Positions 46,452 through 55,200 of a stretch of 64,000 nucleotides of DNA are shown here, in pieces. Both the position numbers and the translations under genes were made by a program. Source of the DNA: Parapedobacter defluvii. GTDB taxonomy: Bacteria; Bacteroidota; Bacteroidia; Sphingobacteriales; Sphingobacteriaceae. The DNA lies in NCBI RefSeq assembly GCF_014642075.1, contig NZ_BMIK01000024.1, forward strand, positions 1-64,000, given 5' to 3'. The stretch's first letter is position 1, and each line of letters opens with the position of its first letter. The notes beneath the pieces were generated by a model. It searched no databases and had not been told where the DNA came from. It saw only the letters and a list, made by a program, of their open reading frames with translations.

Positions 46452-47966
46452 TTAGCGTGACTTCCGGGTCAGTTCACCGTCTACTTTCCGCCAGATGCCT
46501 GCCTCGTTGCCGTTCCGCAGTTCCGCGGGCAGTAACCGATCGGGATAATTCTGGTAACTCACAGGTCGCGTAAAACGGTAGATTGCCTGGGTCCCCACCG
46601 ATGTGCTCCGGGTATCTGTCGTGGCCGGGAAAGGCCCCCCATGCACCATCGCATGGCATACTTCAACACCCGTCGGAGCACCATTGATAATCAACCTCCC
46701 TGCTTTTTGTTCCAATCGCTGAAATAGCGGTCCGAATGAGTCAATGTCTGTATCGGTGCACCAAACTCCGCATGTCAGCTGTCCATCCAATGCTTCCGCT
46801 ATTTCGAGCAACTGCGCCCGGTCTTCTGCGACGACATGTATGGACGCGGGGCCAAAATATTCTTCCTGCAAGGCGCTATTTCCAAGAAAATCGCTCCCAC
46901 TGACGCGGAAGGCTACCGGAACGGCGGCATTGGCTGATTCCATTTTCTTTCCTTCACCCAATGTGCTGAGTTCGACCATGGATTTCAAACGTTCTACCCC
47001 CGCCGAGTAGGCCCTGTGGATGCCCGGTGTCAACATAGCATGGCAGGTCTGTTCGGCCAACTGCTTCCCATACATGGACAGGAAATGTTCCGTGTCGGGC
47101 GACTGCAACAGCACCATCAATCCCGGATTGGTGCAAAACTGTCCGGCGCCTAAGGTATTAGAGGCCACCAGCGCGGCGGCCGTTGCCTCGGCATGGAGCT
47201 TCAATCGATCAGGCAACAAAAAAACCGGGTTGATGCTTCCCATTTCAGCATATACCGGAATCGGTACCGGTCTCTTCGCCGCTGCGTCATACAACGCCTT
47301 ACCCCCCAAGAAAGAGCCTGTAAAGGCAACTGCCGTGACCGACGGATGGGTAACCACCTGTACGCCCACATCCCTTGCCACCATCAGTGAAGCGAATACA
47401 CCATCGGGCATACCTGTTTGGCGAGCGGCCCTTTCGATGCAGCCGCCTACCAGCAAGGACGTCTGTGGATGCCCTTCATGCACTTTATACAATACGGGAC
47501 ACCCTGCAGACAAAGCCGATATTGTATCACCCCCGGCCACCGAAAACGCAAAGGGAAAATTACTTGCCCCGTACACGCACACCGGTCCAAGAGGCCGCTG
47601 CATTTGCCGGATATCCGGTTTCGGAACCGGCGCACGTTGCGGATCGGCCGTATCAATAATCGCATTTACCCACGATCCTTCCTCCAACACCCCGGCAAAC
47701 AAATGGATTTGGTTAATCGTCCGGTCGATCTCTCCACTGAGACGCCCCTCGGGAAGGTGTGTCTCCCCGTGGCTGGTTTCAATAAGATCGGTCCGGATGG
47801 CGCTAATTTCATGGGCGATCTGGCGTAAAAAACCAATGCGCTGCTGCACTGAAGATTGCCTATACGGTTCAAACGCATCTTTTGCACGTTTTATATATTT
47901 CTCAACTTCCGCCCATTCCAATAAGGTAGGAGATTCACTCTCATGTTTGTCTGCCATCGTTGTCAT
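46452..47966 (-). CDS. alpha-ketoglutaric-semialdehyde dehydrogenase (NADP+) type aldehyde dehydrogenase
   Basis: A ~504-aa cytoplasmic ALDH. Features: [28 protein letters not shown] for the NADP fold, [15 protein letters not shown], the general base region [15 protein letters not shown], the nucleophile loop [18 protein letters not shown], and the C-terminal [20 protein letters not shown]. This group oxidises 2,5-dioxopentanoate to 2-oxoglutarate in Weimberg-type pentose and hexarate pathways. It is the first gene of the leftward cluster; a long terminator hairpin lies just upstream, so it must have its own promoter. The start could be ATG 47966 or 47957, or TTG 47984. Confidence 0.85.
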   Translation of the reverse strand: MTTMADKHESESPTLLEWAEVEKYIKRAKDAFEPYRQSSVQQRIGFLRQIAHEISAIRTDLIETSHGETHLPEGRLSGEIDRTINQIHLFAGVLEEGSWVNAIIDTADPQRAPVPKPDIRQMQRPLGPVCVYGASNFPFAFSVAGGDTISALSAGCPVLYKVHEGHPQTSLLVGGCIERAARQTGMPDGVFASLMVARDVGVQVVTHPSVTAVAFTGSFLGGKALYDAAAKRPVPIPVYAEMGSINPVFLLPDRLKLHAEATAAALVASNTLGAGQFCTNPGLMVLLQSPDTEHFLSMYGKQLAEQTCHAMLTPGIHRAYSAGVERLKSMVELSTLGEGKKMESANAAVPVAFRVSGSDFLGNSALQEEYFGPASIHVVAEDRAQLLEIAEALDGQLTCGVWCTDTDIDSFGPLFQRLEQKAGRLIINGAPTGVEVCHAMVHGGPFPATTDTRSTSVGTQAIYRFTRPVSYQNYPDRLLPAELRNGNEAGIWRKVDGELTRKSR

Positions 47967-48015
47967 CAGTTCTTGGTTAACCAATCGGATTTATATATTC
48001 GCAAAAAACTAAGAC

Positions 48016-48065
48016 AAAATAAGCCAACAATTTGCTGGTTTTCCAACAAATTGTTAGCTTATTTT
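48016..48065 (-). terminator. terminator of the ribose/nucleoside cluster
   Basis: Two 19-base arms, 48016-48034 and 48047-48065 (CAAATTGTTAGCTTATTTT), pair with a single G-T mismatch around a 12-base loop. The minus-strand stem ends in TTTT with further T-rich sequence. It separates the ADP-ribosylglycohydrolase gene from the ALDH gene. Confidence 0.85.
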
Positions 48066-48088
48066 AATACAATATTGGCTTAGTACGG

Positions 48089-49669
48089 TTACCTGCCGGA
48101 AATGGTGCTATGGTAGTTTATCCCATCCACCGGCATATTACCATACACTACATAGTTACCCGCCCATACCCGATAACCATCCCGGGGATTGGTGACCACG
48201 ACTTTCACGGTGTGCTTGCCTTCCCGTAGTTGGTACTTCCAGAAAATCTCGTGGCGCCGTTTGGTATAATCGGTAGACATGGAAAATGTCTCTATTTTTT
48301 TGCCATCGATATGCAATTCCAATGAAAAAACATGGTTTGGCAATTCGTCTCGGTCTTTATGTGCGGATCCCAACAGTACGATACCTGTCCCTTCGAAGTC
48401 AAATGCGTATTCAGCTGTAATCGTTTGATTTACCGAAACCCGCTCAACCGGATATAGGCCCTCGAAACTTTTCTCATACTGCACCGATGTAGGACGCTGC
48501 AAGGCAATCGTTGCCGTATTTTCGTCGATTGTGCCTCCATTGCGCCGGATCATTTCAAGCGCATGCCGATACCCGATGTCATAAACCTTGTTCAAGGACA
48601 TTGTCGTATACTTAAACTCCATGTCTTCAACATCGGCCAGTCCCATTTTCCAATGGGCGGGAATTTTATTATACCCCATCATGGTTCCCAAAATACCTCC
48701 AGCGCTTGAAGGGTTGCAATCGGAGTCCTGCCCTGCGCGCGTAGCGATTTCCAGTGTTCTTGTATAGTCACCGTTGCCATAAAGTAAGCCCAGTACAATA
48801 TAAGCTGCATTGATTTTTGCATCGATATCGAACGGGGCAAACACGCCGTCCGGGCATCCCACTTCTTCAGACCATTTCCTTTGTATTTCAAACCAGGTCT
48901 GTTTCCAGTCATCGGGATACCGTTCATACCAAGTTATCACGTCGGAAATACATTTGTAAAAATCGCTCTCAGCAGGAACGGTACGAAGCGCTTCCTTCAC
49001 TACATAGTGAATGTCATCCGATACAAACGCCAATGAGTACATTGCTCCTACATATACACCGCCATACCAGCCATCACCGTAGTTCATAATATGCCCGATT
49101 TTATCGCTGATTTCCGAGGCTGAGTTGGGCATTCCCGGATTCATCAGTCCGGCGAAATCTGATTCGATTTGATAATCAATATCATCCGCATGTGGATTAT
49201 TCATCCAATGGCCCGATTCCGGTGCCTTGATTCCGTTGAGGATGTTATAACGTGCAGCTTGGTTAGCATGCCAAAGGGTGTACCCTGCATTGGCAAAAGC
49301 ATTCGCAAATGAGTCCACGGGCGCATCCATTCCCAAGCGTTCAAAAACATCTACAAAAGTCAGGTCCATATAGATATCGTCATACAACCCCGGAACATCC
49401 TCCATCCACTTCTTCAGGTAACCATCGTACCACGGAATTGTCTGATAATCCTGTATAAACGTACCGTTGTAATGAAATTCCGTAGGTCCGCCAAACGTAA
49501 CACCGATTGTCTGGCCCGCCCAGCCTCCCCTGATTTTGTCTTGTAGTTCAGCGAGGGAAATAACCTTTGTTCTTTGTGGTTCCTCCGGGTGCTGTGCCTG
49601 TCCAAAACACAGTAACCAACACATAGAAAAACTTCCGATTGACAGTGTAAATTTTTTCATTGCTTTCAT
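48089..49669 (-). CDS. exported ADP-ribosylglycohydrolase-family protein
   Basis: A 526-aa protein with a Sec signal peptide (MKAMKKFTLSIGSFSMCWLLCFGQAQ) and a DraG/ARH-type fold. The first acidic motif is LYDDIYMDLTFVDV, in place of the usual TDDT. The second is RAGQDSDCNPSSAGGILGTMMGY, equivalent to the GxDxDxxA metal site. Most acidic metal ligands are kept. The C-terminal ~130 residues form a beta-sandwich, possibly ligand-binding. The start at 49669 has GGAG five bases upstream; a longer frame runs into the preceding gene. Periplasmic hydrolysis of ADP-ribosyl or other ribosyl compounds is inferred from the rus-like context. It is the last gene before the terminator. Confidence 0.82.
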   Translation of the reverse strand: MKAMKKFTLSIGSFSMCWLLCFGQAQHPEEPQRTKVISLAELQDKIRGGWAGQTIGVTFGGPTEFHYNGTFIQDYQTIPWYDGYLKKWMEDVPGLYDDIYMDLTFVDVFERLGMDAPVDSFANAFANAGYTLWHANQAARYNILNGIKAPESGHWMNNPHADDIDYQIESDFAGLMNPGMPNSASEISDKIGHIMNYGDGWYGGVYVGAMYSLAFVSDDIHYVVKEALRTVPAESDFYKCISDVITWYERYPDDWKQTWFEIQRKWSEEVGCPDGVFAPFDIDAKINAAYIVLGLLYGNGDYTRTLEIATRAGQDSDCNPSSAGGILGTMMGYNKIPAHWKMGLADVEDMEFKYTTMSLNKVYDIGYRHALEMIRRNGGTIDENTATIALQRPTSVQYEKSFEGLYPVERVSVNQTITAEYAFDFEGTGIVLLGSAHKDRDELPNHVFSLELHIDGKKIETFSMSTDYTKRRHEIFWKYQLREGKHTVKVVVTNPRDGYRVWAGNYVVYGNMPVDGINYHSTISGR

Positions 49670-49694
49670 TACATCTCCGTTTAACTGTGATTCA

Positions 49695-50711
49695 CTACTG
49701 CCGGCGTGATACTCCCTGCAATAGTAATCCATCGATGACATCCGCGACGTGATTATATGGATATTTATGGCTCAGGAAATAGTGACCCCCATCGGTTGTC
49801 GGGTCCCACGTATTTGATCCATCTTCACGGACGATAAATTTCCCCGGTCCATTTACATAAAAGTAATCCGCTGGATTCCGGACCGCAACCAACACCGCTG
49901 TCAGATCCCATGAATTGCGGTTAGACTCTCCTTCCTTGGTATAGGTTTTTAGGTTATACGCATACCCTTTACTCACCGGATTATCCCCTCCTTGCGCGGC
50001 TACTTTACCGCCCGTAAAAATCTTGAAACCGATCTCGAAACCACTGAATAAGATAGGTTTGGGCCACTTGTTCATGGCATTCACCGCAGCCGAAGCATGT
50101 TCGTTGACGTTAAATTCAACACCCTCCGGAAATGCACCTGCCATTGCCACCAATTGTTTCACCTTTGTCTTGACAAGATCGATACCGTTTAACGGCGAAT
50201 ATTCGTCGGGCTGTGAATCTAACAGCGCACTGATGTTCGAAAAGAATCCCACCGTTACAATCGTCACGCTATTATCAGGTTGACTGGCCAGCATACGGCG
50301 GTACACACTCACTGCGTCGGGATAACTTTTTATACGCACATCGGGGGCAAAAATATTGATCAAGGTATCGTTCCATCCGTTTTGGGCGGTGAAGTCGGGC
50401 GCACCTTGAACCGCAGCGCCAACAGGCAGACTGTCACGGCCGAAATAACGGTTGAATACCTCGATCGTCGGTGCAATGGATGGATGTGCATCGCTGGCTA
50501 CCGTAGCCAGTATTTCGCATTCACCACTGTCGGCCAACGCATGCAACACCGCTATCGCTCCGATGTCATCGTAGTCTGGGCCCATATCGGTGTCGAAAAT
50601 GATGCTGGGAATGACTTTATCAGGATCATTTTTTTTATTTACTCCCGTTGTGGAACAGGCGGTAACCAAAAACAACGAAAGGCCGCCAATTACTAATCTG
50701 CTTTTTGTCAT
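49695..50711 (-). CDS. nucleoside hydrolase lipoprotein
   Basis: A 338-aa inosine-uridine-preferring nucleoside hydrolase-family protein with a lipoprotein signal (LFLVTAC, Cys19). The calcium-binding ribose site is intact: IIFDTDMGPDYDDIGAIAVLHAL, the form DTDxGxDxDD. Other family motifs are VTVGFFSNISALL and a late region with NSWDLTAVLVAVR, which holds the last Asp ligand. It cleaves the N-glycosidic bond of ribonucleosides to ribose + base; here in the envelope. It lies 25 bases upstream of the ADP-ribosylglycohydrolase gene. Confidence 0.9.
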   Translation of the reverse strand: MTKSRLVIGGLSLFLVTACSTTGVNKKNDPDKVIPSIIFDTDMGPDYDDIGAIAVLHALADSGECEILATVASDAHPSIAPTIEVFNRYFGRDSLPVGAAVQGAPDFTAQNGWNDTLINIFAPDVRIKSYPDAVSVYRRMLASQPDNSVTIVTVGFFSNISALLDSQPDEYSPLNGIDLVKTKVKQLVAMAGAFPEGVEFNVNEHASAAVNAMNKWPKPILFSGFEIGFKIFTGGKVAAQGGDNPVSKGYAYNLKTYTKEGESNRNSWDLTAVLVAVRNPADYFYVNGPGKFIVREDGSNTWDPTTDGGHYFLSHKYPYNHVADVIDGLLLQGVSRRQ

Positions 50712-50754
50712 ATCTAATTTCTAATTTAGTGTAAAACTGTTAGTCATCTATACT

Positions 50755-51729
50755 TCAACGTGGATTTTCAGCCATCAAGGTTTCTATCGTATCTTCCAGC
50801 GTATCTTTCGGAATACGGGGGACAACTTTAAAACGCTTCGTTAAATCTGGGTCAATAGCTGTCGTCCAAAAAGTCTCCATGTTGTCATTTTGCCTTAGGC
50901 AACCCGGTTCAATATTAAAATATTCCGGTCTTACGGCAAACAGCACGGCGATCTGATCCCAACTGGATCTGCCGTTTTTTAATGCATTACCCGGCCAGAA
51001 TTCGTATGCCGCCTTTACCGGATTCCGATCTCCGGTGTTCGGAAGCTTCCGGTTGCCGGTAATGATATCCTCACCGGCTCCACTAAAATAAGCATCGGTT
51101 GGCCATCTTTTCAACAGTTCCTTTATATATTTATCAGTACCATTTCTACCGAAATTCCAATCATTTTGAGGGATGCGATCTGTATGGGTCATTGCCACCC
51201 ATTTGGTTACTTTTCTCTTGACAAGATCCATTCCCTGTGGATCCCGGATCAGATGAAATAACGCTACCGGATGCCCCACCGATACCAGGGTAACGCTGCT
51301 ATCGGTTTGGTCCGCCAACAGTTTCTTGTACAAGGATACGATTTCTGTGGTGGAATCAACCAACGAATGACCGTATTTATCCGTTGCACGGGCAATCAGG
51401 GCCGAATAAGAATCATTGGGGTCTCCAATTTCATCTTCGCCCATGTATTGACCTATGGGAATGTCAGGCCTTCCATAGTAGGTATTAATCGCGTGGCAAG
51501 CACCAACGCCATATCGATTGGCATTTGAACTGAACATCACCCCGATGATGTTGACCTCACCCCGGTCTGCCAGCTTATGCAAAACAGCCATCGCACCGGC
51601 ATCATCGCAGTCACTACCGATATCGGTATCAAAAATCACGTTGATCTGCGCTGACATCCCTAACGGAATGACAATCCACGCGATCATCAGGAAGATCATT
51701 TTACAGGTATTTTTCTTCGGTTTCATCAT
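50755..51729 (-). CDS. secreted nucleoside hydrolase
   Basis: A 324-aa nucleoside hydrolase with a Sec signal peptide (MIFLMIAWIVIPLGMSAQ region). The active site is intact: VIFDTDIGSDCDDAGAMAVLHKLADRGE, then VTLVSVGHPVALFHLI, DWNFGRNGTDKY and a late RSSWDQIAVLFAVRPEYF bearing the final Asp. Clearly paralogous to the gene at 49695-50711. The start ATG at 51729 overlaps the stop of the preceding beta-propeller gene (ATGA), proving translational coupling. A second in-frame ATG is at 51726. Confidence 0.9.
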   Translation of the reverse strand: MMKPKKNTCKMIFLMIAWIVIPLGMSAQINVIFDTDIGSDCDDAGAMAVLHKLADRGEVNIIGVMFSSNANRYGVGACHAINTYYGRPDIPIGQYMGEDEIGDPNDSYSALIARATDKYGHSLVDSTTEIVSLYKKLLADQTDSSVTLVSVGHPVALFHLIRDPQGMDLVKRKVTKWVAMTHTDRIPQNDWNFGRNGTDKYIKELLKRWPTDAYFSGAGEDIITGNRKLPNTGDRNPVKAAYEFWPGNALKNGRSSWDQIAVLFAVRPEYFNIEPGCLRQNDNMETFWTTAIDPDLTKRFKVVPRIPKDTLEDTIETLMAENPR

Positions 51730-52883
51730 TGTTTGATTACCTCTCCTCTCCAGATATGATAGGTCCATTCGGCATGGGATGTGGCGGAAGGTGTTACATC
51801 CGGTGCCTCCTTGCTTACCGTGTAATAAACAACAGGAGCTTTCCAGTTTTCCAACACCCCATACGGATCCCGTTCCAGTCCCGCATTATGATTTCTTGCA
51901 AAGCCTGTCAGGTAAGGAGCGATCCGCACCATCACTTCCCATTTCCCGGAACTGCTCAGGAAATCATCCAGGGGCATGTAGTTTACTTCCAGGCTTTGAT
52001 TCAGGTACGCCGGATATGTGGTCGGATGGGGCTGCACGGGCCTGACCATGACGATGACATTTTCCTCAGGATCTATTGCAAAATCCGAATTGCAGGTATA
52101 ATCCCTACCTGTATAATCGATGTTAACTAAACCATTATCTACCATCCGGGTGGAAGGTATAGGCTCATAGGTATCCATATCGGTTAAATTCAATCTTACC
52201 CATTCGATCCGCGTCCCATTTTTATCCCCGACCGTATACGTTAGCAGCACCTCGCCCTTCTGATCCAATGAAACCGCCGACGGCTGTCCTACCCCCCAAG
52301 ATTTCCCTCCGTTTGGGAGTTGCTCATCTCCCTCATGCGCCCATGTTTTCTTTAGTAACTGCTGCGGATATTTCACCCATTGTCCAGCGCTCAGGTCGTT
52401 GCTGAATGCTACACCTACCTCGTTGTAATAAACATCATATTGGTTGGTTAAGTAAAACATCGCGTACTTGTAGGTATTTCCGCCCATGCGAAAACTACCT
52501 CCGATGACCGAAGGATCACAGATGTGGTGATCATCCCAAGAACCGGAAGGCCCCGGTTGTACGACGCTTTCCGGCAGGGTCTGCGTACCGTCGGGATGGA
52601 TCTGTATGTGATAGATATGATCCACCATCACCAATTGCTCCGGGTTTCCACAAAAAAATAGATGCACGTTTCCATCCAGCTCTTTCACCAGACTTGGGCA
52701 ATAAGAATAACGGCTTTGGTTGTAAAAACCGAACACTTCTTCCTGATTTATAAAATCATACCGGGACTCATCGGTCGGGTCAGGCAGCAAGGGTTTCTCG
52801 GGTGTATTTTCCTTGGTACAGGAAAACAGGCTGATCAACATCATCCATCCGAAAACACCTGAATTTAGCTGTATGTTTGGCAT
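51726..52883 (-). CDS. lipoprotein beta-propeller, GH43/GH32-like, copy 2
   Basis: A 385-aa lipoprotein (LISLFSC, Cys in the lipobox at residue ~22) with a five-bladed-propeller-like layout. Motifs shared with the gene at 54097-55131: a SYCPSLV start strand, SWDDHHICDPSVI, the KSWGVGQPSAVSL turn and GFARNHNAGLERD. Family-43-like glycosidases have comparable acidic residues in such blades, but catalysis is unproven. AGGAG lies five bases before the ATG at 52883. In rus loci such proteins are labelled putative glycoside hydrolases acting with nucleoside hydrolases. Confidence 0.7.
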   Translation of the reverse strand: MPNIQLNSGVFGWMMLISLFSCTKENTPEKPLLPDPTDESRYDFINQEEVFGFYNQSRYSYCPSLVKELDGNVHLFFCGNPEQLVMVDHIYHIQIHPDGTQTLPESVVQPGPSGSWDDHHICDPSVIGGSFRMGGNTYKYAMFYLTNQYDVYYNEVGVAFSNDLSAGQWVKYPQQLLKKTWAHEGDEQLPNGGKSWGVGQPSAVSLDQKGEVLLTYTVGDKNGTRIEWVRLNLTDMDTYEPIPSTRMVDNGLVNIDYTGRDYTCNSDFAIDPEENVIVMVRPVQPHPTTYPAYLNQSLEVNYMPLDDFLSSSGKWEVMVRIAPYLTGFARNHNAGLERDPYGVLENWKAPVVYYTVSKEAPDVTPSATSHAEWTYHIWRGEVIKQ

Positions 52884-52922
52884 CTTTACTCCTGTTTTCT
52901 GCATTTAAAAATCAATCCGGCA

Positions 52923-54095
52923 CTACGGTTCGAACGATTCAAAAAGTTTTGGAATCACCGCATTCAGGGCTTTTTCGTTCTCTTCGGTATCGGACCGATG
53001 GTATATATAAATAGGGGAATCGCCCGCAGTGTATTCAAACTGAAAACGCCCGTCATCTCTAATTTCCGTCAGCCTACAGGGCCGTAAACCGTTTTCTATC
53101 ACCCGGTCCGTATCTTCAAGCTGCTCCTTTTTTACCAGCCTGTACTTTCCATCTTCACTTTTAGCGATGATCCGATCCGTTGCATTTAACCAGATTGCAG
53201 ACTCCCACACGTGAAACGTGTCGAACTGTGGCTTTTTCCCCGCTGTATACGGTGCCCCGGCGTCCATGGACCGGAGGAAATCGTACCTCAGGGTTTTATC
53301 AAATGCATAGTCCAGGTAACATTGCAGTTTCGGATGCATGCTGCTCAAAAAAGACATGTCGTACAGTGTGTAATAACTAGTGTTGATGTCTTTGACAAAA
53401 CCACCGTCTTTCCCTGCACAGGGATACAGTGCCAGGGGTAAGCCCGACTTCAATATCCGCGTAAAGGCATACACATCCAACGCTACATTCCATTCTCCGC
53501 CGGGAATCATATTGGCCCCCTCATCTTTACCCAATGCATAATTCTTACTGGCGGTGCCCGCACTCAAATGAATGCGTTTGATCTTCTTTTTCAGCAACTC
53601 AGGCTCCCGGTTGAAAGCCACAGCCAACGCCCTTGCGCTGCCAAATGACAATACCTCAATCGGTTCCGGGCTCTTCCTGAGAACATCCAGTAACAGCTTT
53701 ATGCCTTCCTGCTCAAATCCGGGCGAATCCCGCATTTCGTCCATTTCCGTTTTCATAAGGGTCATCGGACCAACGGCAAAAGGCACATTGCGGTTAAAGA
53801 TGTAATTAAGCTGCTGTACCGGAATAATCCCCGCTTCCCTTGGACCCCTGGGATCTTTCCATAAAGTGGGATGATCGGCCGTATCTTTCCGGAACGCATC
53901 GGTGATATCCAGTACAATACCCAACAGCTCCACGTCACGGAGCGCAAATCCCTGTATCAGATCAAGATTGTCTCCCGGATCCTGATAAGGATGATAACAA
54001 TCCGTAATGACCAAAATAGGCTTACGGGCTTGAAATCCAAAGCTCATCCCTTGAAAACCGAAGAGGAGCATGAGTCCTATCGCTATTTGTTTCAT
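52923..54095 (-). CDS. divergent nucleoside-hydrolase-family protein
   Basis: A 390-aa exported protein (signal peptide MKQIAIGLMLLFGFQGMSFGFQA). It shares the nucleoside-hydrolase fold but has a rebuilt metal loop: PILVITDCYHPYQDPGDNLDLIQGFAL, where relatives have DTDxGxDxDDxxA. The Asp after IT and the DPGDN Asp pair may still coordinate calcium, but the spacing is four residues longer. Later regions VLSFGSARALAVAF and NMIPGGEWNVALDVYAF are family-like. It may be an altered-specificity hydrolase or a binding protein. One base separates it from the preceding propeller gene. Confidence 0.72.
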   Translation of the reverse strand: MKQIAIGLMLLFGFQGMSFGFQARKPILVITDCYHPYQDPGDNLDLIQGFALRDVELLGIVLDITDAFRKDTADHPTLWKDPRGPREAGIIPVQQLNYIFNRNVPFAVGPMTLMKTEMDEMRDSPGFEQEGIKLLLDVLRKSPEPIEVLSFGSARALAVAFNREPELLKKKIKRIHLSAGTASKNYALGKDEGANMIPGGEWNVALDVYAFTRILKSGLPLALYPCAGKDGGFVKDINTSYYTLYDMSFLSSMHPKLQCYLDYAFDKTLRYDFLRSMDAGAPYTAGKKPQFDTFHVWESAIWLNATDRIIAKSEDGKYRLVKKEQLEDTDRVIENGLRPCRLTEIRDDGRFQFEYTAGDSPIYIYHRSDTEENEKALNAVIPKLFESFEP

Positions 54096-54096
54096 C

Positions 54097-55131
54097 TCAC
54101 TTGCTAAAAAACTCTTTCAGGTTAAACCTGGCAGAATACATATCATAAGACCATAACCAATTTGAGCCCGTCACTGCGGGGGTAAAATACATGATTAATT
54201 CGTCATCGTTCAGCATGTATCCCCTTTCATCCGTCAAGATTCCGGGGTTATGGTTACGTGGAAACCCCGATTCGTTGGGTGTAACCGCTCCTATTTTGAT
54301 CCATTTATCACCGCTTTTGGTCAGATCCTGGTCCAGCGGAATGTAGGTGAGCTCAGCCACGTTGCCGACCCATGTGGGAATCTGTGTGTCCATGTTCACC
54401 CTTCTCTCCGAAACCATGTAACAGTTTTTTTCCGAAAAGGCCGGATAGTTATTGCTCCCCATTCCGGCTATTCTCTTTTCTTCTCCCAACCGTATATGAT
54501 TCAGATCATTCAAGATCACATCCCTGTAGGTAAAGCCGCCGCTAGAATTGGAATAGAAAAGGCGTATAGTAGAGTCATTTAAGACGATGGACGTACTTTG
54601 ACCTACGCCCCACTTCGTGCGGTCGTCGGATGGCACAATCGGATTTTTATCGAACTTAATATATGGTCCTTCAATGTTCTTGGAAATAGCCAAACCGATC
54701 TGATTGTGTTTATTATCCCATTGGTCGGTTCCCAGGTAGGTCATGATGTAATCGTAGGTTTCACCCTGGTAAGTTGTCTTAAATGCCCTCACATCGGGAT
54801 CGCATATGTGATTGATATCCCATCCGATATCAGAAGGTTCCACCAGCCGGGTTCCCGGTTGCCATTTATAGCCGTCTTTTGTGGGGATGCCTTTATACAG
54901 ATAAATATAGTCCACAATTTTGAAAGGTTCGAGATTTTGACATACAAACGCATACCGAATGCCATATTGATCCTGAATAACACTCGGCGCATAGTTATAA
55001 TGCCCCGCCCCGCCGCTGAATTCGTAATTTACCTCCGGGACAATGGTCCGGCTTTCATCGTCCGTAAATGCGTACACAAGAAAGCACAAAACGGTTAAGG
55101 GTAAGAATCGAAGGAATCCACTATTTTTCAT
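54097..55131 (-). CDS. exported beta-propeller, GH43/GH32-like, copy 1
   Basis: A 344-aa exported protein with a signal peptide (MKNSGFLRFLPLTVLCFLVYAFT) and the same motif order as the protein at 51726-52883: YNYAPSVI, GWDINHICDPDVR, TKWGVGQSTSIVL and GFPRNHNPGILTD. The copies have diverged strongly. The start at 55131 is preferred because its upstream TCAGACATGAAAA context matches that of the susD start. It lies between susD and the divergent nucleoside hydrolase; function as a hydrolase or ligand-binding propeller is inferred from context. Confidence 0.7.
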   Translation of the reverse strand: MKNSGFLRFLPLTVLCFLVYAFTDDESRTIVPEVNYEFSGGAGHYNYAPSVIQDQYGIRYAFVCQNLEPFKIVDYIYLYKGIPTKDGYKWQPGTRLVEPSDIGWDINHICDPDVRAFKTTYQGETYDYIMTYLGTDQWDNKHNQIGLAISKNIEGPYIKFDKNPIVPSDDRTKWGVGQSTSIVLNDSTIRLFYSNSSGGFTYRDVILNDLNHIRLGEEKRIAGMGSNNYPAFSEKNCYMVSERRVNMDTQIPTWVGNVAELTYIPLDQDLTKSGDKWIKIGAVTPNESGFPRNHNPGILTDERGYMLNDDELIMYFTPAVTGSNWLWSYDMYSARFNLKEFFSK

Positions 55132-55200
55132 GTCTGAAATCTGATTAAACGTGGTCTTCATCAGCCTGATTGCTATGGCAATCGGGCTGGTGAATCCGGA

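Noticed and set aside
47020-48012. Long open frame (330 codons) on the plus strand across the ALDH gene
   Set aside because: It is antisense to a well-supported aldehyde dehydrogenase, has no family motifs and low-complexity composition typical of shadow frames.
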